Below, piece by piece: positions 26,532 to 36,112 of a DNA stretch of 64,000 nucleotides. Made by a program: the position numbers and the translations under genes. Every line of letters starts with the position of its first letter. Within the stretch, counting starts at the first letter, position 1. Below the pieces are notes generated by a model. That model ran no database searches and was not told the DNA's origin. It was given only the letters and a program-made list of their open reading frames with translations. Source of the stretch: Candidimonas sp. SYP-B2681 (GTDB taxonomy: Bacteria; Pseudomonadota; Gammaproteobacteria; Burkholderiales; Burkholderiaceae_B); contig NZ_RYDV01000001.1 in NCBI RefSeq assembly GCF_003971065.1, positions 868,001-932,000 on the forward strand, in the 5' to 3' direction.

Positions 26532-27300
26532 TCGAGAACCCGCCATCAACCACGAGAATATGGCCATTCACATACGAGGCCGAAGGTGACGCCAGAAAGA
26601 CTGCGGCCCCCGAGATTTCGTCTGGTTTAGCCCAACGCCCCAAGGGATTTCGCCCGATGACAATAGGGCCTTTGATTGGGTCGCTCGCCAGCGCAGCGTT
26701 GGTTTCAGTGGCGAAGGTTCCGGGCGCTATGCCATTGCTGGTAATGCCGCAGGGGCCGTACTCGACAGCCAGTGCCCGTATCATGCCGCTCAGACCTTGC
26801 TTGGCGATTGGATAAATAGCGTCGCCCGGCCTGGCCAGCTCCCCCGCTATGGAGGTAATGGCGATAAGACGCCCCTTTATTTTAGAGCGAATCATTGCGC
26901 GGGCGGCCAACTTGGACATCTGGACCGCCGCAATCAAGTCCACGTTCATCAGTTCCAGAATGTCATCCAGCGTTGCTTCAGCAAGCGTCTTGCGTATGCG
27001 TATTCCAACGTTATTAACAATAATGTCCGGCGTTCCTACTTCCTGACACAGCTTTTCAAATGCTGCTTCTTGGTCTTTAAGCCGGCCTATATCCTGCACG
27101 TAGGAATAAGCGCTGTGTCCTTGGTTTTCTACTATTTTCACCGCCCTCGCGACACGATCCGAATCCCGACCATTGATTATCACCCGGGCTCCGCTGGCGG
27201 CGTAGGCCTGTGCAATCGTCCACCCCAAGCCTTGGGTTGAACCGGTAATAAGTGCCAGTTTGCCCTTCAGCGAAAAATCAGGTGCGGCATATGAATTCAT
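26521..27300 (-). CDS. SDR-family oxidoreductase (gluconate 5-dehydrogenase-like)
   Basis: 259 residues from the ATG at 27300, which overlaps the glycerate kinase stop as ATGA; longer frames upstream run inside the kinase gene. Classical SDR: nucleotide-binding ITGSTQGLGWTIAQAYAASG, VNNVGIR (NNxG), catalytic Ser in ITSIAGELA, and the catalytic Tyr-Lys in YPIAKQGLSGMIRALAVEYG, then DGGFSITF at the end. Closest in feel to gluconate 5-dehydrogenase/IdnO-type and sugar-acid reductases. Together with the kinase and hydroxyacid dehydrogenase it could reduce or oxidise a sugar acid or tartronate semialdehyde-like metabolite; the substrate is inferred, not proved. Confidence 0.85.
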   Translation of the reverse strand: MNSYAAPDFSLKGKLALITGSTQGLGWTIAQAYAASGARVIINGRDSDRVARAVKIVENQGHSAYSYVQDIGRLKDQEAAFEKLCQEVGTPDIIVNNVGIRIRKTLAEATLDDILELMNVDLIAAVQMSKLAARAMIRSKIKGRLIAITSIAGELARPGDAIYPIAKQGLSGMIRALAVEYGPCGITSNGIAPGTFATETNAALASDPIKGPIVIGRNPLGRWAKPDEISGAAVFLASPSASYVNGHILVVDGGFSITF

Positions 27301-28472
27301 GAATAATCGGCTTCTATCGAGGACGTCGTCAACGGATTTACTGGCCTGCCCGACAGCCATAGACGGCAACAATCACTGGCGCGTTGGCGCAGATACTCAG
27401 GTGTCTTTTCATAGGCCTGCTCAAGCGTCAAAGGACCGGGGACCAAACTAAATGCAGCCGTAATACCTGCGTTATATAAGGCCTGATATCCGTCGCCCAG
27501 CGACCCGACTATAGCGATAACCGGAATTTCGTATCGAGCGGCACAGCGGGCCACGCCGGCCGGCGTCTTTCCCAACAAGGTTTGAGCATCCATGCGGCCT
27601 TCTCCGGTAAATACCAGTTCAGCCGCTTTCATGGCGTCCGCCAGCCCGGAGAGCTCAGCGATGAGATCGACACCGGGGCGAAATCTGGCATTCATGCATG
27701 TTTTCACCGCAAATCCCAAACCGCCGGCGGCCCCCATGCCTGGTGTTTCTTTTTCATCTTTATGCAGCTGCTCGGCGCAAACCTGAGCGAATCGTGCAAG
27801 AGCGGCATCCAACAGCGTTACCTCGTGGGGTGACGCGCCTTTTTGCGGGCCAAAGATAGCTGAAGCTCCACGAGGCCCACACAAAGGATTATCGACATCG
27901 ACAGCAATTTCAAACTGAACGTCATTCACCCGAGTGTCGAGATTATCGAGCGATATACGTGCCAACTGCGCGAGCGCTGCCCCGCCTAAGGGCAGCTCGT
28001 TGCCATCAGCATCGCGCAAATTCGCTCCGAGCGCCTGGATCAAGCCAGCGCCTGCATCGTTGGTTGCGCTGCCGCCCAGCCCCAGTACGATATGGTTAGC
28101 GCCTGCATCCAAAGCCTGGGAAATCAGTTGGCCTACGCCGTAGCTGGTGGCCTGCAATGGTTTCCGCGAAGCCGGAGGGATTTGTTCCAAGCCTGCTGCC
28201 TCAGCCATTTCTATGAATGCCTTGCCATCACCGAGCCAGGCCCAACTAGCTTCGCAAGCTTGGTTGTTGGCGTTTTGCACACGAGCCACGCGTCGCTCGC
28301 CACCGGTTGCGGCCAGGACTGCATCAAGCGAACCTTCACCGCCATCCGCCATCGGCACACAAACAATATCAGCATCTGGAATGACATCGCGAACTCCGCA
28401 AGCGATCGCTGCGGCAACATCCGACGCACTGAGACTTTCTTTAAATGAATCCGGAGCAATAACGATACGCAT
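27297..28472 (-). CDS. Glycerate 2-kinase (GlxK/GarK family)
   Basis: 391 residues, typical for the GarK/GlxK family. It phosphorylates D-glycerate to 2-phosphoglycerate, leading into lower glycolysis. Seen: RIVIAPDSFKESLSASDVAA at the start, CVPMADGGEGSLDAVLAATG with the ATP/glycerate site, IVLGLGGSATNDAGAGLIQA, CGPRGASAIFGPQKGASP, and FTGEGRMDAQTLLGKTPAGV near residue 285. The module with the upstream D-2-hydroxyacid dehydrogenase (66 bp away) and the downstream SDR (ATGA overlap) gives hydroxypyruvate to glycerate to 2-phosphoglycerate in consecutive genes. Confidence 0.93.
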   Translation of the reverse strand: MRIVIAPDSFKESLSASDVAAAIACGVRDVIPDADIVCVPMADGGEGSLDAVLAATGGERRVARVQNANNQACEASWAWLGDGKAFIEMAEAAGLEQIPPASRKPLQATSYGVGQLISQALDAGANHIVLGLGGSATNDAGAGLIQALGANLRDADGNELPLGGAALAQLARISLDNLDTRVNDVQFEIAVDVDNPLCGPRGASAIFGPQKGASPHEVTLLDAALARFAQVCAEQLHKDEKETPGMGAAGGLGFAVKTCMNARFRPGVDLIAELSGLADAMKAAELVFTGEGRMDAQTLLGKTPAGVARCAARYEIPVIAIVGSLGDGYQALYNAGITAAFSLVPGPLTLEQAYEKTPEYLRQRASDCCRLWLSGRPVNPLTTSSIEADYS

Positions 28473-28538
28473 AGTTCAACAACCTCGATACACAGGAAAT
28501 AAGTAAGCTGGAGACGTTTAAAGCTTTTTCGTTGGCAC

Positions 28539-29522
28539 CTATTCGGCATTCCGGGCGGCCACGACGTTACGTGGCGAACCGCTGTAGTAGGCCTCGATAT
28601 TGTCGATTAACTGATCGGCGAGCCCTTGCACCGCCTCGTCACTGGCCCAAGCTACATGGGGCGTCAAGATGAAGTTCGGCATATCCAGTAGCTGCACCAA
28701 TGGATGGTTATTGTCAGGCGGTTCTGGTGTCGTTACATCGAAGCCGGCTCCGCCTATCTGGCCTGACCGTAAAGCCTGGGCCAGCGCCGCTTCATTCACC
28801 AGTCCACCCCGAGCAGTATTAATCAGGATTGGCTTACGCTTCATTTGTGCGAATTCGTGTGTGCTGATCAAATCGCGAGTTTGCTCGTTCAACGGGCAAT
28901 GCATAGTAATGACATCGCTTGTAGCCAAGAGTTGTTCAAAGGGCGTATAAGGATCACCAGGAAGAGCTTCGCCTTTACGACCCGCAAATAACACCTTCAT
29001 TCCCAAGGCACGACCGATTGCTCCCACCGCTTGTCCCAACGTCCCGCGGCCGACAATCCCCAAGGTGGATCCGGCCAGATCCTTGATCGGAAAATCGAAA
29101 TAGCAAAATTGTTGCGCGTCATACCAGCGTCCAGCCTTGACGGATTCTCGGTACGCCACAATATTTCGGCGCAAAGCGAAGATAAGTGCGAATACGTGTT
29201 CCGGCACGGTGGTGACGGCATAGCCCTGTATATTCGAGACCACGATTCCCTTTTTTGCACACGCTGACAAATCGACGTTATCGGTGCCGGTAGCCGCCAC
29301 CGCCACCATTTTCAATTGAGCGGCATGGTCGAGGGCTTCTTGCCGCAATGGCACCTTATTCGTAACAACAATATCGGCATCGGCGATGCGTGCTGCGACC
29401 TGATCCCGGCTGGTACGACCGTACACGCTCAGCTCATGCTCGAACGACAGCGAGGGCAAAGCGGTCTGTGGAGAAATGGTTTCGCGATCCAGAAATACCA
29501 CTTGCAACGGGCGTGCAGCCAT
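28539..29522 (-). CDS. D-2-hydroxyacid dehydrogenase (hydroxypyruvate reductase-like)
   Basis: 327 residues. NAD-binding GIVGRGTLGQAVGAIGRALG around residue 153; catalytic Arg in INTARGGLVNEAALAQALRS, catalytic Glu in DVTTPEPPDNNHPL, and catalytic His in LTPHVAWASDEAVQGLADQL near residue 296. The HVAWAS form is that of glycerate dehydrogenase (HprA-like) enzymes that interconvert hydroxypyruvate and D-glycerate, which fits the glycerate kinase gene immediately downstream. It is divergent from the S9 peptidase gene. Distinct from ghrA earlier in the window in length and motif details. Confidence 0.88.
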   Translation of the reverse strand: MAARPLQVVFLDRETISPQTALPSLSFEHELSVYGRTSRDQVAARIADADIVVTNKVPLRQEALDHAAQLKMVAVAATGTDNVDLSACAKKGIVVSNIQGYAVTTVPEHVFALIFALRRNIVAYRESVKAGRWYDAQQFCYFDFPIKDLAGSTLGIVGRGTLGQAVGAIGRALGMKVLFAGRKGEALPGDPYTPFEQLLATSDVITMHCPLNEQTRDLISTHEFAQMKRKPILINTARGGLVNEAALAQALRSGQIGGAGFDVTTPEPPDNNHPLVQLLDMPNFILTPHVAWASDEAVQGLADQLIDNIEAYYSGSPRNVVAARNAE

Positions 29523-29638
29523 AAGACATCCTTAAAATTCTATTGAAGATTCAGTGGAACGATGTATCCGATATAGTAATAGGATTCCTTGCCTTGAACG
29601 AATAATCTGACGCAGTTCGCCCTACAGGATTTTCATCT

Positions 29639-31555
29639 ATGTTGATAGACCGATTGAAGCGCTTCATTCCGCACTCGCTGCATCTTAACCACCCTGCCGC
29701 AAGCGCCAGTGTATTGCCCAAAAAATACCCGGTAAGCGACTTCTTTCGTAACCCCGACCGCGGCTTTTTCCGCCTATCTGACGACGGGGCCATGTTGGGA
29801 TTCATGGAACCCGTCAGTATCAACGGACAAGCGGCGCGCATGAATGTGTTCGTGCAGGCATTGGAAGGCAGTACCCCTGTTGGCCAGGCCAAGCGCCTTA
29901 CTGAAGAAACGGAAAGGGATATCAGCCAGTTCTTTTGGAAAGGCTCAAATTCCATCATTTATGAAAAAGATTTCAAGGGCGACGAAAACTTTCATGTCCT
30001 GACAGTCAATGCGGCAACGGGTCGGCTTACGGACCTGACTCCATTTTCAGAGGTACGCGCCAGCATCGAAGATGACCTGCCCGATGATCCCGACCACATA
30101 CTGATCAGTCATAACCAGCGTAACCCCGAAGTCTTTGACGTCTACCGGGCGAATATTCATACCGGAGACCTGTCGCTTGTGGCCGAAAACCCGGGCAATA
30201 TTGTCGGTTGGCAAACCGATCACCAAGGCCACGTACGTGCCGCCATAGCGAGCGACGGGCTGCACACCACGCTGCTGTTTCGCGAGACTGAAAACGATGA
30301 CTTCCGCCCCCTGATTACCACCGATTTCCGCACGGTGGTTAGCCCCGAATTTTTCACCTTCGATAACCGCTCTATCTACGCGTTAAGCAATCGAGGGCGA
30401 GATTGCCTGGCCCTTGTCACAATTGATCCTGACGAGCCTGAAGTCGAAAAGCTGGTGTACAACGTCGATAGAATAGATTTGGATGGTGCAGGATATTCGC
30501 GCTTGCGTAAGGTCTTGACCGTAGCGGTATTCCAGACCGAAAAGCCCAAATACCATTTTTTTGATAAGGTCAGCGCCGATCGTTTTGAGCGTCTGAACGA
30601 AAAGCTGCCCGGCTATGAAATTTCTTTGCAAAGCCACACTCGTGATGAAACGAAGTTTATCGTTGCTGCCTACAACGACCGCACACCGGGCACTCGTTAT
30701 ATTTATGATGCGGTCAACAATACGTTGGATAAGCTGGCTGACATTAATCCCGCGCTACGGGAAGATGACATGGCTTTTGTGCAACCCATTCAATATCAGT
30801 CCCGCGACGGATTAACCATCAACGGCTACCTAACGCTACCGCTGGCCCGCAGCCCCGTAAACTTGCCATGCATTGTGAACCCTCACGGCGGGCCGTGGCT
30901 GCGAGACAGTTGGGGGTTTAATCCTGAAGCCCAATTTCTGGCCAATCGGGGCTATTGTGTTCTGCAGATGAATTTCCGCGGCTCTACGGGTTATGGCCGG
31001 AAATTTTGGGAGGCAAGTTTCGGCCAATGGGGTCTGGACATGCAGAACGACATTACTGACGGAGTTACATGGCTCATTGAACAAGGCATCGCCGATCCTG
31101 ACCGAATTGCCATTTACGGCGGAAGTTACGGGGGCTACGCTGCCCTGGCCGGCATTGCTTACACACCGGATCTCTATGCGGCCGCAGTAGACTATGTAGG
31201 GGTATCCAATTTGCTTACGTTTATGAACACGATCCCCCCTTACTGGAAGCCCATGCTTACCAAGATGTACACGATGGTCGGGGATCCTTCGGTCGATAAC
31301 GAAAGGCTCGTGGCCACATCCCCGGCTTTGCATGCCGACAAGATAAAAGCTCCATTATTTATTGCCCAAGGGGCGAATGACCCCCGCGTCAACAAAGCTG
31401 AAAGCGATCAGATGGTAGCCGCTCTACGATCGCGCGGTGTCGACGTAGAATATATGGTCAAGGATGACGAAGGGCATGGCTTTCATAACGACGAAAACAA
31501 ACTTGAATTCTACGAACGCACCGAGGCTTTCCTTAGCCAGCATCTTCGACCTTGA
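29639..31555 (+). CDS. S9 family serine peptidase (prolyl oligopeptidase-like)
   Basis: 638 residues, the common bacterial size of S9C-type acylaminoacyl/dipeptidyl peptidases. The first ~380 residues are a beta-propeller that limits access to short peptides. The C-terminal alpha/beta hydrolase domain includes VNPHGGPWLRDSWGFNPEAQ, NFRGSTGYGRKF, the nucleophile serine in IYGGSYGGYAALAGIAYTPD (G-x-S-Y-G-G), the Asp in AQGANDPRVNKAESDQMVAA and the His in DDEGHGFHNDENK. No signal peptide, so it is cytoplasmic, cleaving short peptides. Divergent from the hydroxyacid dehydrogenase; GST follows 63 bp later. Confidence 0.92.
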   Translation: MLIDRLKRFIPHSLHLNHPAASASVLPKKYPVSDFFRNPDRGFFRLSDDGAMLGFMEPVSINGQAARMNVFVQALEGSTPVGQAKRLTEETERDISQFFWKGSNSIIYEKDFKGDENFHVLTVNAATGRLTDLTPFSEVRASIEDDLPDDPDHILISHNQRNPEVFDVYRANIHTGDLSLVAENPGNIVGWQTDHQGHVRAAIASDGLHTTLLFRETENDDFRPLITTDFRTVVSPEFFTFDNRSIYALSNRGRDCLALVTIDPDEPEVEKLVYNVDRIDLDGAGYSRLRKVLTVAVFQTEKPKYHFFDKVSADRFERLNEKLPGYEISLQSHTRDETKFIVAAYNDRTPGTRYIYDAVNNTLDKLADINPALREDDMAFVQPIQYQSRDGLTINGYLTLPLARSPVNLPCIVNPHGGPWLRDSWGFNPEAQFLANRGYCVLQMNFRGSTGYGRKFWEASFGQWGLDMQNDITDGVTWLIEQGIADPDRIAIYGGSYGGYAALAGIAYTPDLYAAAVDYVGVSNLLTFMNTIPPYWKPMLTKMYTMVGDPSVDNERLVATSPALHADKIKAPLFIAQGANDPRVNKAESDQMVAALRSRGVDVEYMVKDDEGHGFHNDENKLEFYERTEAFLSQHLRP

Positions 31556-31618
31556 GCCCTTGTTTCTATCGGTATTTGCGGCGAGATCCGCCATCTTATG
31601 TTCACGGAGAGATAAACA

Positions 31619-32227
31619 ATGAAGTTATATTATTTGCCCGGCGCCTGCCCGCTAGCTTCACACATCGTCCTGGAATGGACGGCCACACCTTACGAACTTC
31701 AACAGGTCAGCCGTACCGAGCTTAAAGAACCGGCCTTTCTGGCAATGAATCCGCTTGGTGCCGTGCCGGTCCTGATCGACGGGGACCTCACCCTCACACA
31801 AAGCGCTGCCATTCTCGAGTACCTGGCGGAAACACATCCAGACGCCAAGTTGCTGCCTGAAACGCCGCGCGAACGAGCCGAAGTTCGCCGCTGGCTTGGG
31901 TTCTGCAATGCCGATCTCCACCGCACTTTCGGGATGTTATTCAGCGTGGGCTACTACACCGACAATGCCGAATTTCAGGGGCAGCTGGTGTCGAAGGCAG
32001 CCGCAAAACTGGTGCAAATGTTCGATATCGCCGACAAGCAACTTGAGGGCAAAGAATGGATCGCAGGGGCACGCTCTATCGTCGATCCTTACCTCTATAC
32101 CCTGTTGCGCTGGGCAAAGGCCAAAAAACTTGACATTGCTTCCATGAAGAACCTGGAGGCTTTTTTTATTCGTATGGAGGCTGATCCAGGGGTACAAGCG
32201 GCCGTTAAGGCGCAGGGACTTTCCTGA
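31619..32227 (+). CDS. Glutathione S-transferase (beta-class-like)
   Basis: 202 residues. Two domains: thioredoxin-like N-terminus MKLYYLPGACPLASHIVLEW with the Cys at position 10 characteristic of bacterial beta-class GSTs, NPLGAVPVLIDGDLTLTQSA for the cis-Pro/glutathione site and AAILEYLAETHPDAKLLP; then an all-helical C-terminal domain. Conjugates or reduces electrophiles with glutathione in the cytoplasm. The ribosome site is ACGGAGAG. A bidirectional terminator lies just after the gene, closing its transcript against the convergent liv operon. Confidence 0.9.
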   Translation: MKLYYLPGACPLASHIVLEWTATPYELQQVSRTELKEPAFLAMNPLGAVPVLIDGDLTLTQSAAILEYLAETHPDAKLLPETPRERAEVRRWLGFCNADLHRTFGMLFSVGYYTDNAEFQGQLVSKAAAKLVQMFDIADKQLEGKEWIAGARSIVDPYLYTLLRWAKAKKLDIASMKNLEAFFIRMEADPGVQAAVKAQGLS

Positions 32228-32264
32228 CCCATATTGCAGTCGCCCTGCCCAGGTCCCCACTACC

Positions 32265-32360
32265 AAAAAAAGACCACCCAGTCCATTCTGAACCGCAGCT
32301 CATAAGTTGGGCACCTGTCCAACTTCTTGGCGTCAGTTCATTCGTCGGTGGTCTTTTTTT
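32265..32360. terminator. Long-armed bidirectional terminator between gst and livF
   Basis: AAAAAAAGACCACC (32265-32278) and GGTGGTCTTTTTTT (32347-32360) are perfect 14-base inverted arms. Between them a second hairpin AAGTTGG / CCAACTT (32304-32310 and 32319-32325) sits at the tip. T-runs follow the arm on both strands, so transcripts of gst and livF, which converge here, can both end. The unusually large closed loop (68 bases) is notable. Confidence 0.65.
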
Positions 32361-32387
32361 TCGGGCAAGCTAAAGCCAATACTTGGT

Positions 32388-33089
32388 TCAGGCACCCAAG
32401 TAAGCTTTGCGCACCTGGTCGTTGATCAAAAGGTTGGCCCCGGTATCGGCCAGAACAACCTTACCGGTTTCCAATACATAGCCGCGATCCGCCACCTGAA
32501 GGGCCTTATTAGCGTTCTGTTCTACCAGGAAAACCGTGACACCTTGTTCGCGGATTGTTCGGATAATTTCAAAGATTTGCGTAATGATTAGCGGCGCCAG
32601 ACCCAGCGTGGGCTCATCAAGCAATAGCAGCTTTGGCTTGGTCATTAACGCGCGCCCAATAGCGAGCATTTGCTGCTCGCCTCCCGACATGGTGCCCGCA
32701 CGCTGGTTTGAACGTTCCTTCAAACGGGGAAATAAGGTATACACGTGGTCGAGCGCGTCATCGATTTCCCGTGCACTTAGGAAAAAGCCGCCCATCTTCA
32801 GATTTTCGACCACAGTCAGTTCAGGAAAGACACGACGACCTTCTGGCGAAATTGCAATTCCCCGACGCATGATGGTGTGCGTTACTTCGTGGGTAATGTC
32901 TTCACCCTCGAAAGATACAGTTCCACTCCGAGCACGCGGCGACCCGCAGACTGTCATGAGCAATGTGGTTTTCCCTGCACCGTTGGCGCCGATCAGCGTA
33001 ACGATTTCCCCTTTGTTGACCTCGACAGAAACATCATTAAGCGCTTCTATAGCACCATAAAAAGTATGAATATTTTGGAGCTTAAGCAC
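32388..33089 (-). CDS. livF: Branched-chain amino-acid ABC transporter ATPase LivF
   Basis: 233 residues. Walker A GANGAGKTTLLM near residue 38, signature MSGGEQQMLAIGRALMTKP, Walker B LLLLDEPTLGLAPLI and the H-loop region VFLVEQNANKALQVADRGYV. EGRRVFPELTVVENLKMG is typical of LivF. It powers import of leucine, isoleucine and valine (some relatives take other amides) with LivG and the LivHM permeases. It begins directly after the livG stop (no gap), the last gene of the livKHMGF operon. Confidence 0.94.
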   Translation of the reverse strand: MLKLQNIHTFYGAIEALNDVSVEVNKGEIVTLIGANGAGKTTLLMTVCGSPRARSGTVSFEGEDITHEVTHTIMRRGIAISPEGRRVFPELTVVENLKMGGFFLSAREIDDALDHVYTLFPRLKERSNQRAGTMSGGEQQMLAIGRALMTKPKLLLLDEPTLGLAPLIITQIFEIIRTIREQGVTVFLVEQNANKALQVADRGYVLETGKVVLADTGANLLINDQVRKAYLGA

Positions 33090-33857
33090 TTATTCTTCCC
33101 CCAGATAAGCTTTAATGACACGAGGGTCGACACGAACTTCCGCCGGCAGTCCAGTAGTAATGGGTTTGCCGTGCTCCATAACCAGAATGCGATCTGAAAC
33201 CCCCATCACCAGGCTCATATCATGTTCAATCAACAATACTGCGACGTCGAATTCCTTTCGCAGTTGGTCAATTAACTTTTGCAAATCGCGCTTTTCCTGG
33301 GGATTAAGCCCTGCGGCGGGTTCGTCAAGCATCAACAGGCGCGGTCGCGTGATCATGCACCGAGCAATTTCAAGACGGCGCTGGTGACCGTAAGCCAGGT
33401 TACCCGCTTCGCGGTTGGCATACTGGCGAATACCCATGAAGTCCAGCCAATCGGCGGCACGCTGCAACGCTTCCTGCTCTGATTTACGGTACGACGGAAC
33501 CTTGAATAAGCCTTGCAATAAACCGGTTTCAATATGGGTATGCTGAGCCACCAGCAGATTTTCGAGAACCGTAAGATTCTTAAACAACCTTACGTTCTGA
33601 AAGGTGCGTACCAGCCCCTGTTGAGCAACCTTATGACTTGGCATGCCATTGATCGGCTTGCCGTCCATAACAATGCCGCCGGATGAGGGCTTATAAAAGC
33701 CGCCGACACAGTTGAAGACAGTCGTCTTGCCGGCGCCGTTAGGCCCGATAATGGCGAAGACTTCATCGCGCTTCACATCGAAGGTAACGTTGTCTACCGC
33801 CAGCAACCCCCCAAACCGCATTGTAAGATCGGACACCTTCAGCAATACCGCGCTCAT
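33090..33857 (-). CDS. livG: Branched-chain amino-acid ABC transporter ATPase LivG
   Basis: 255 residues. Walker [18 protein letters not shown] around residue 36, LivG-specific [20 protein letters not shown], and Walker [21 protein letters not shown], with [20 protein letters not shown] as H-loop. The C-terminal [13 protein letters not shown] is the usual LivG ending. Forms the ATPase heterodimer with LivF. Its start overlaps the livM stop by four bases (ATGA), so they are translationally coupled. Confidence 0.94.
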   Translation of the reverse strand: MSAVLLKVSDLTMRFGGLLAVDNVTFDVKRDEVFAIIGPNGAGKTTVFNCVGGFYKPSSGGIVMDGKPINGMPSHKVAQQGLVRTFQNVRLFKNLTVLENLLVAQHTHIETGLLQGLFKVPSYRKSEQEALQRAADWLDFMGIRQYANREAGNLAYGHQRRLEIARCMITRPRLLMLDEPAAGLNPQEKRDLQKLIDQLRKEFDVAVLLIEHDMSLVMGVSDRILVMEHGKPITTGLPAEVRVDPRVIKAYLGEE

Positions 33858-35083
33858 GCCTTCAACTCCACCTGAGGACGTTTAACAGGCAATAATCCTT
33901 GCGGCCGCCACATCATCATTAACACCATCACCAATCCAAAGATCAACATCCTATATTCGGCGAATTCGCGCGCGATTTCTGGCACGACGGTCAAGATAAT
34001 GGCAGCCAGAATCACACCCACCTGCGAGCCCATTCCGCCCAGTACAACAATGGCCAGAATCAGTGCGGACTCCATGAAGGTAAAGGATTCGGGATTTACC
34101 AAACCCTGCCTGGCGGCAAAGAATGCCCCGCCCAGGCCAGCGAACATGGCCCCCATGGTAAAGGCAGACAATTTAATTCGGGTCGGATTCAACCCCAACG
34201 AGCGACAAGCGATTTCATCTTCGCGCAAGGCTTCCCAGGCACGGCCTATGGGCATGCGAATGACACGGTTCGAGACATACAAAGCCAATATCGCCAGGCA
34301 TAGCGCCATCAAGTACAGGAAAACAATGACGTCCTGGTTGGAAAATTCCCAACCCACCAGTTGGTGGAACGTTGTTTGACCTTCGGGCGCACGCCTTAGC
34401 ATGGGAAAGCCAAATACCGTTGGCTTGGGTATTCCAGATATGCCGTCAGGACCGTTCGTTAGAAAGGACATGTTAATAAGCAGCAGGCGAATAATTTCAC
34501 CAAACCCCAGGGTAACGATGGCCAGATAATCGCCCCGCAAGCGTAAAACAGGGAACCCCAGAACAAAACCGAACAATGCCGACATGGCACCAGCCAAAGG
34601 CAGCGCCTGCCAAAAACCCCAACCTGCCCAGTAATACAGTAAGGCGTAGGTATAGGCGCCCACCGCGTAAAAGCCCACAAATCCGAGATCCAGCAGGCCC
34701 GCAAAACCGACCACAATATTCAGGCCCAGGCCCAGCATGACGTAGATAAGTACAAGAGTGGCGATATCGACTTGCCCGCGCCCGATAAAAAAAGGAAAAA
34801 TCAACGCTATCGCGATCAACAGGAAAATAAGCGCCCGCCGAACAGGGTCAGTAAGGACCGGCAAGGCGCGTTTGGTTCGTTGGCCAGCAAACATCCGGGC
34901 GAACAACGGCCTGATGAAAGCCTGGAAAATGAATACGATGGCCATGCCGCCAATAATCATGTCCCATTCCGGCTCGAGATGGGTGACCATCCCCTGGCGC
35001 ACAATTTGTAAACCGAATATCGGCGCGATAATTACCCCAGCCATGAAGGCTGCGATAAGCGCGTTTTTTACGGTGGTGCCCAT
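33854..35083 (-). CDS. livM: Branched-chain amino-acid ABC transporter permease LivM
   Basis: 409 residues with about ten membrane segments. The N-terminal ~90 residues carry the extra helices of LivM proteins; the core has [40 protein letters not shown] and the coupling loop [20 protein letters not shown] that docks on LivFG. The permease partner is LivH. Its start overlaps the livH stop by one base (TAATG), a further sign of a single operon. Located in the inner membrane. Confidence 0.93.
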   Translation of the reverse strand: MGTTVKNALIAAFMAGVIIAPIFGLQIVRQGMVTHLEPEWDMIIGGMAIVFIFQAFIRPLFARMFAGQRTKRALPVLTDPVRRALIFLLIAIALIFPFFIGRGQVDIATLVLIYVMLGLGLNIVVGFAGLLDLGFVGFYAVGAYTYALLYYWAGWGFWQALPLAGAMSALFGFVLGFPVLRLRGDYLAIVTLGFGEIIRLLLINMSFLTNGPDGISGIPKPTVFGFPMLRRAPEGQTTFHQLVGWEFSNQDVIVFLYLMALCLAILALYVSNRVIRMPIGRAWEALREDEIACRSLGLNPTRIKLSAFTMGAMFAGLGGAFFAARQGLVNPESFTFMESALILAIVVLGGMGSQVGVILAAIILTVVPEIAREFAEYRMLIFGLVMVLMMMWRPQGLLPVKRPQVELKA

Positions 35084-36009
35084 TAGACTTTTTCCACTTC
35101 AGGTTTGCCAAGCAGGCCAGTCGGGCGGAACAACAAAATAAACACCAACAGGCCGAATGCGACGATGTCCTTGTATTGCGACGAAATATAGGCGGCCGCA
35201 AACGTTTCGGCCAAACCCAGCAGTACCCCGCCGAGCATCGCGCCGGGTATGCTGCCTATGCCGCCAAGCACGGCGGCCGTAAACGCCTTGATGCCGGCGA
35301 GAAAACCGATGAATGGATTTAGCTTTCCAATGGCCAAAGCAATGAGCACGCCCCCTACCGCCGCCAACATGGCGCCAATAATAAAAGTGAAAGAAATGAT
35401 CCGATTGGTATCAATACCCAATAGATTCGCCATTCGCAGATCTTGGGAACATGCGCGTGAAGCACGCCCGAGGCGGGAATACTTGATAAACAAGGTAAGC
35501 GCGATCATCAGCAACACCGTTACTACGATGATCATGATGCGGGAGTATGGGGCGGTTACTACGAAATCGGTGCCAAGCTTAAACTGGAATGAACCTGTCA
35601 CCAAAGCCGGCACCGCCATATCGCGGGCACCTTGACCTATGGCGACCCAGTTCTGCAGGAATATAGACATGCCGATCGCTGAAATTAGCGGCACTAAGCG
35701 CGGCCCGCCGCGCAATGGGGCGTACGCCACTTTCTCGGTTGCATAGCCGTAAACACCCGTGACCAGCACCGCAACAAGCAGCATGATCAGTATGATTACC
35801 GGTAAAGGCAAACCACTGTTTACCCCAATGGCTGATAAGGTGACAAGGCCAACATAAGCCCCAATCATGTAAATTTCACCGTGCGCGAAATTGATCATGC
35901 CGATGATTCCATAGACCATCGTGTAACCAATAGCTATGAGCGCATAGATCGCACCCAGCGACAGACCGTTGAAAAGCTGTTGCGTAAGTTGGGGTAAGAG
36001 CTCAGACAT
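35083..36009 (-). CDS. livH: Branched-chain amino-acid ABC transporter permease LivH
   Basis: 308 residues from the ATG at 36009 ([20 protein letters not shown]); a longer frame upstream lacks a family-like N-terminus. About eight membrane segments; the N-terminal [20 protein letters not shown] and [13 protein letters not shown] are near-diagnostic for LivH, and [20 protein letters not shown] is the cytoplasmic coupling helix. It forms the translocation pathway with LivM. The binding-protein gene livK ends upstream with a 103-bp gap, which often allows higher binding-protein expression. Confidence 0.93.
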   Translation of the reverse strand: MSELLPQLTQQLFNGLSLGAIYALIAIGYTMVYGIIGMINFAHGEIYMIGAYVGLVTLSAIGVNSGLPLPVIILIMLLVAVLVTGVYGYATEKVAYAPLRGGPRLVPLISAIGMSIFLQNWVAIGQGARDMAVPALVTGSFQFKLGTDFVVTAPYSRIMIIVVTVLLMIALTLFIKYSRLGRASRACSQDLRMANLLGIDTNRIISFTFIIGAMLAAVGGVLIALAIGKLNPFIGFLAGIKAFTAAVLGGIGSIPGAMLGGVLLGLAETFAAAYISSQYKDIVAFGLLVFILLFRPTGLLGKPEVEKV

Positions 36010-36112
36010 AAAACGGGTGTTCCGGTTGGCCAGCCTGGGCAACGCACACAAACCGACCGTGGAAGAGAAAGAAGTGCTCTAACCAGTTAAGGCTAGAGCA
36101 CAGTGGGAGCTG

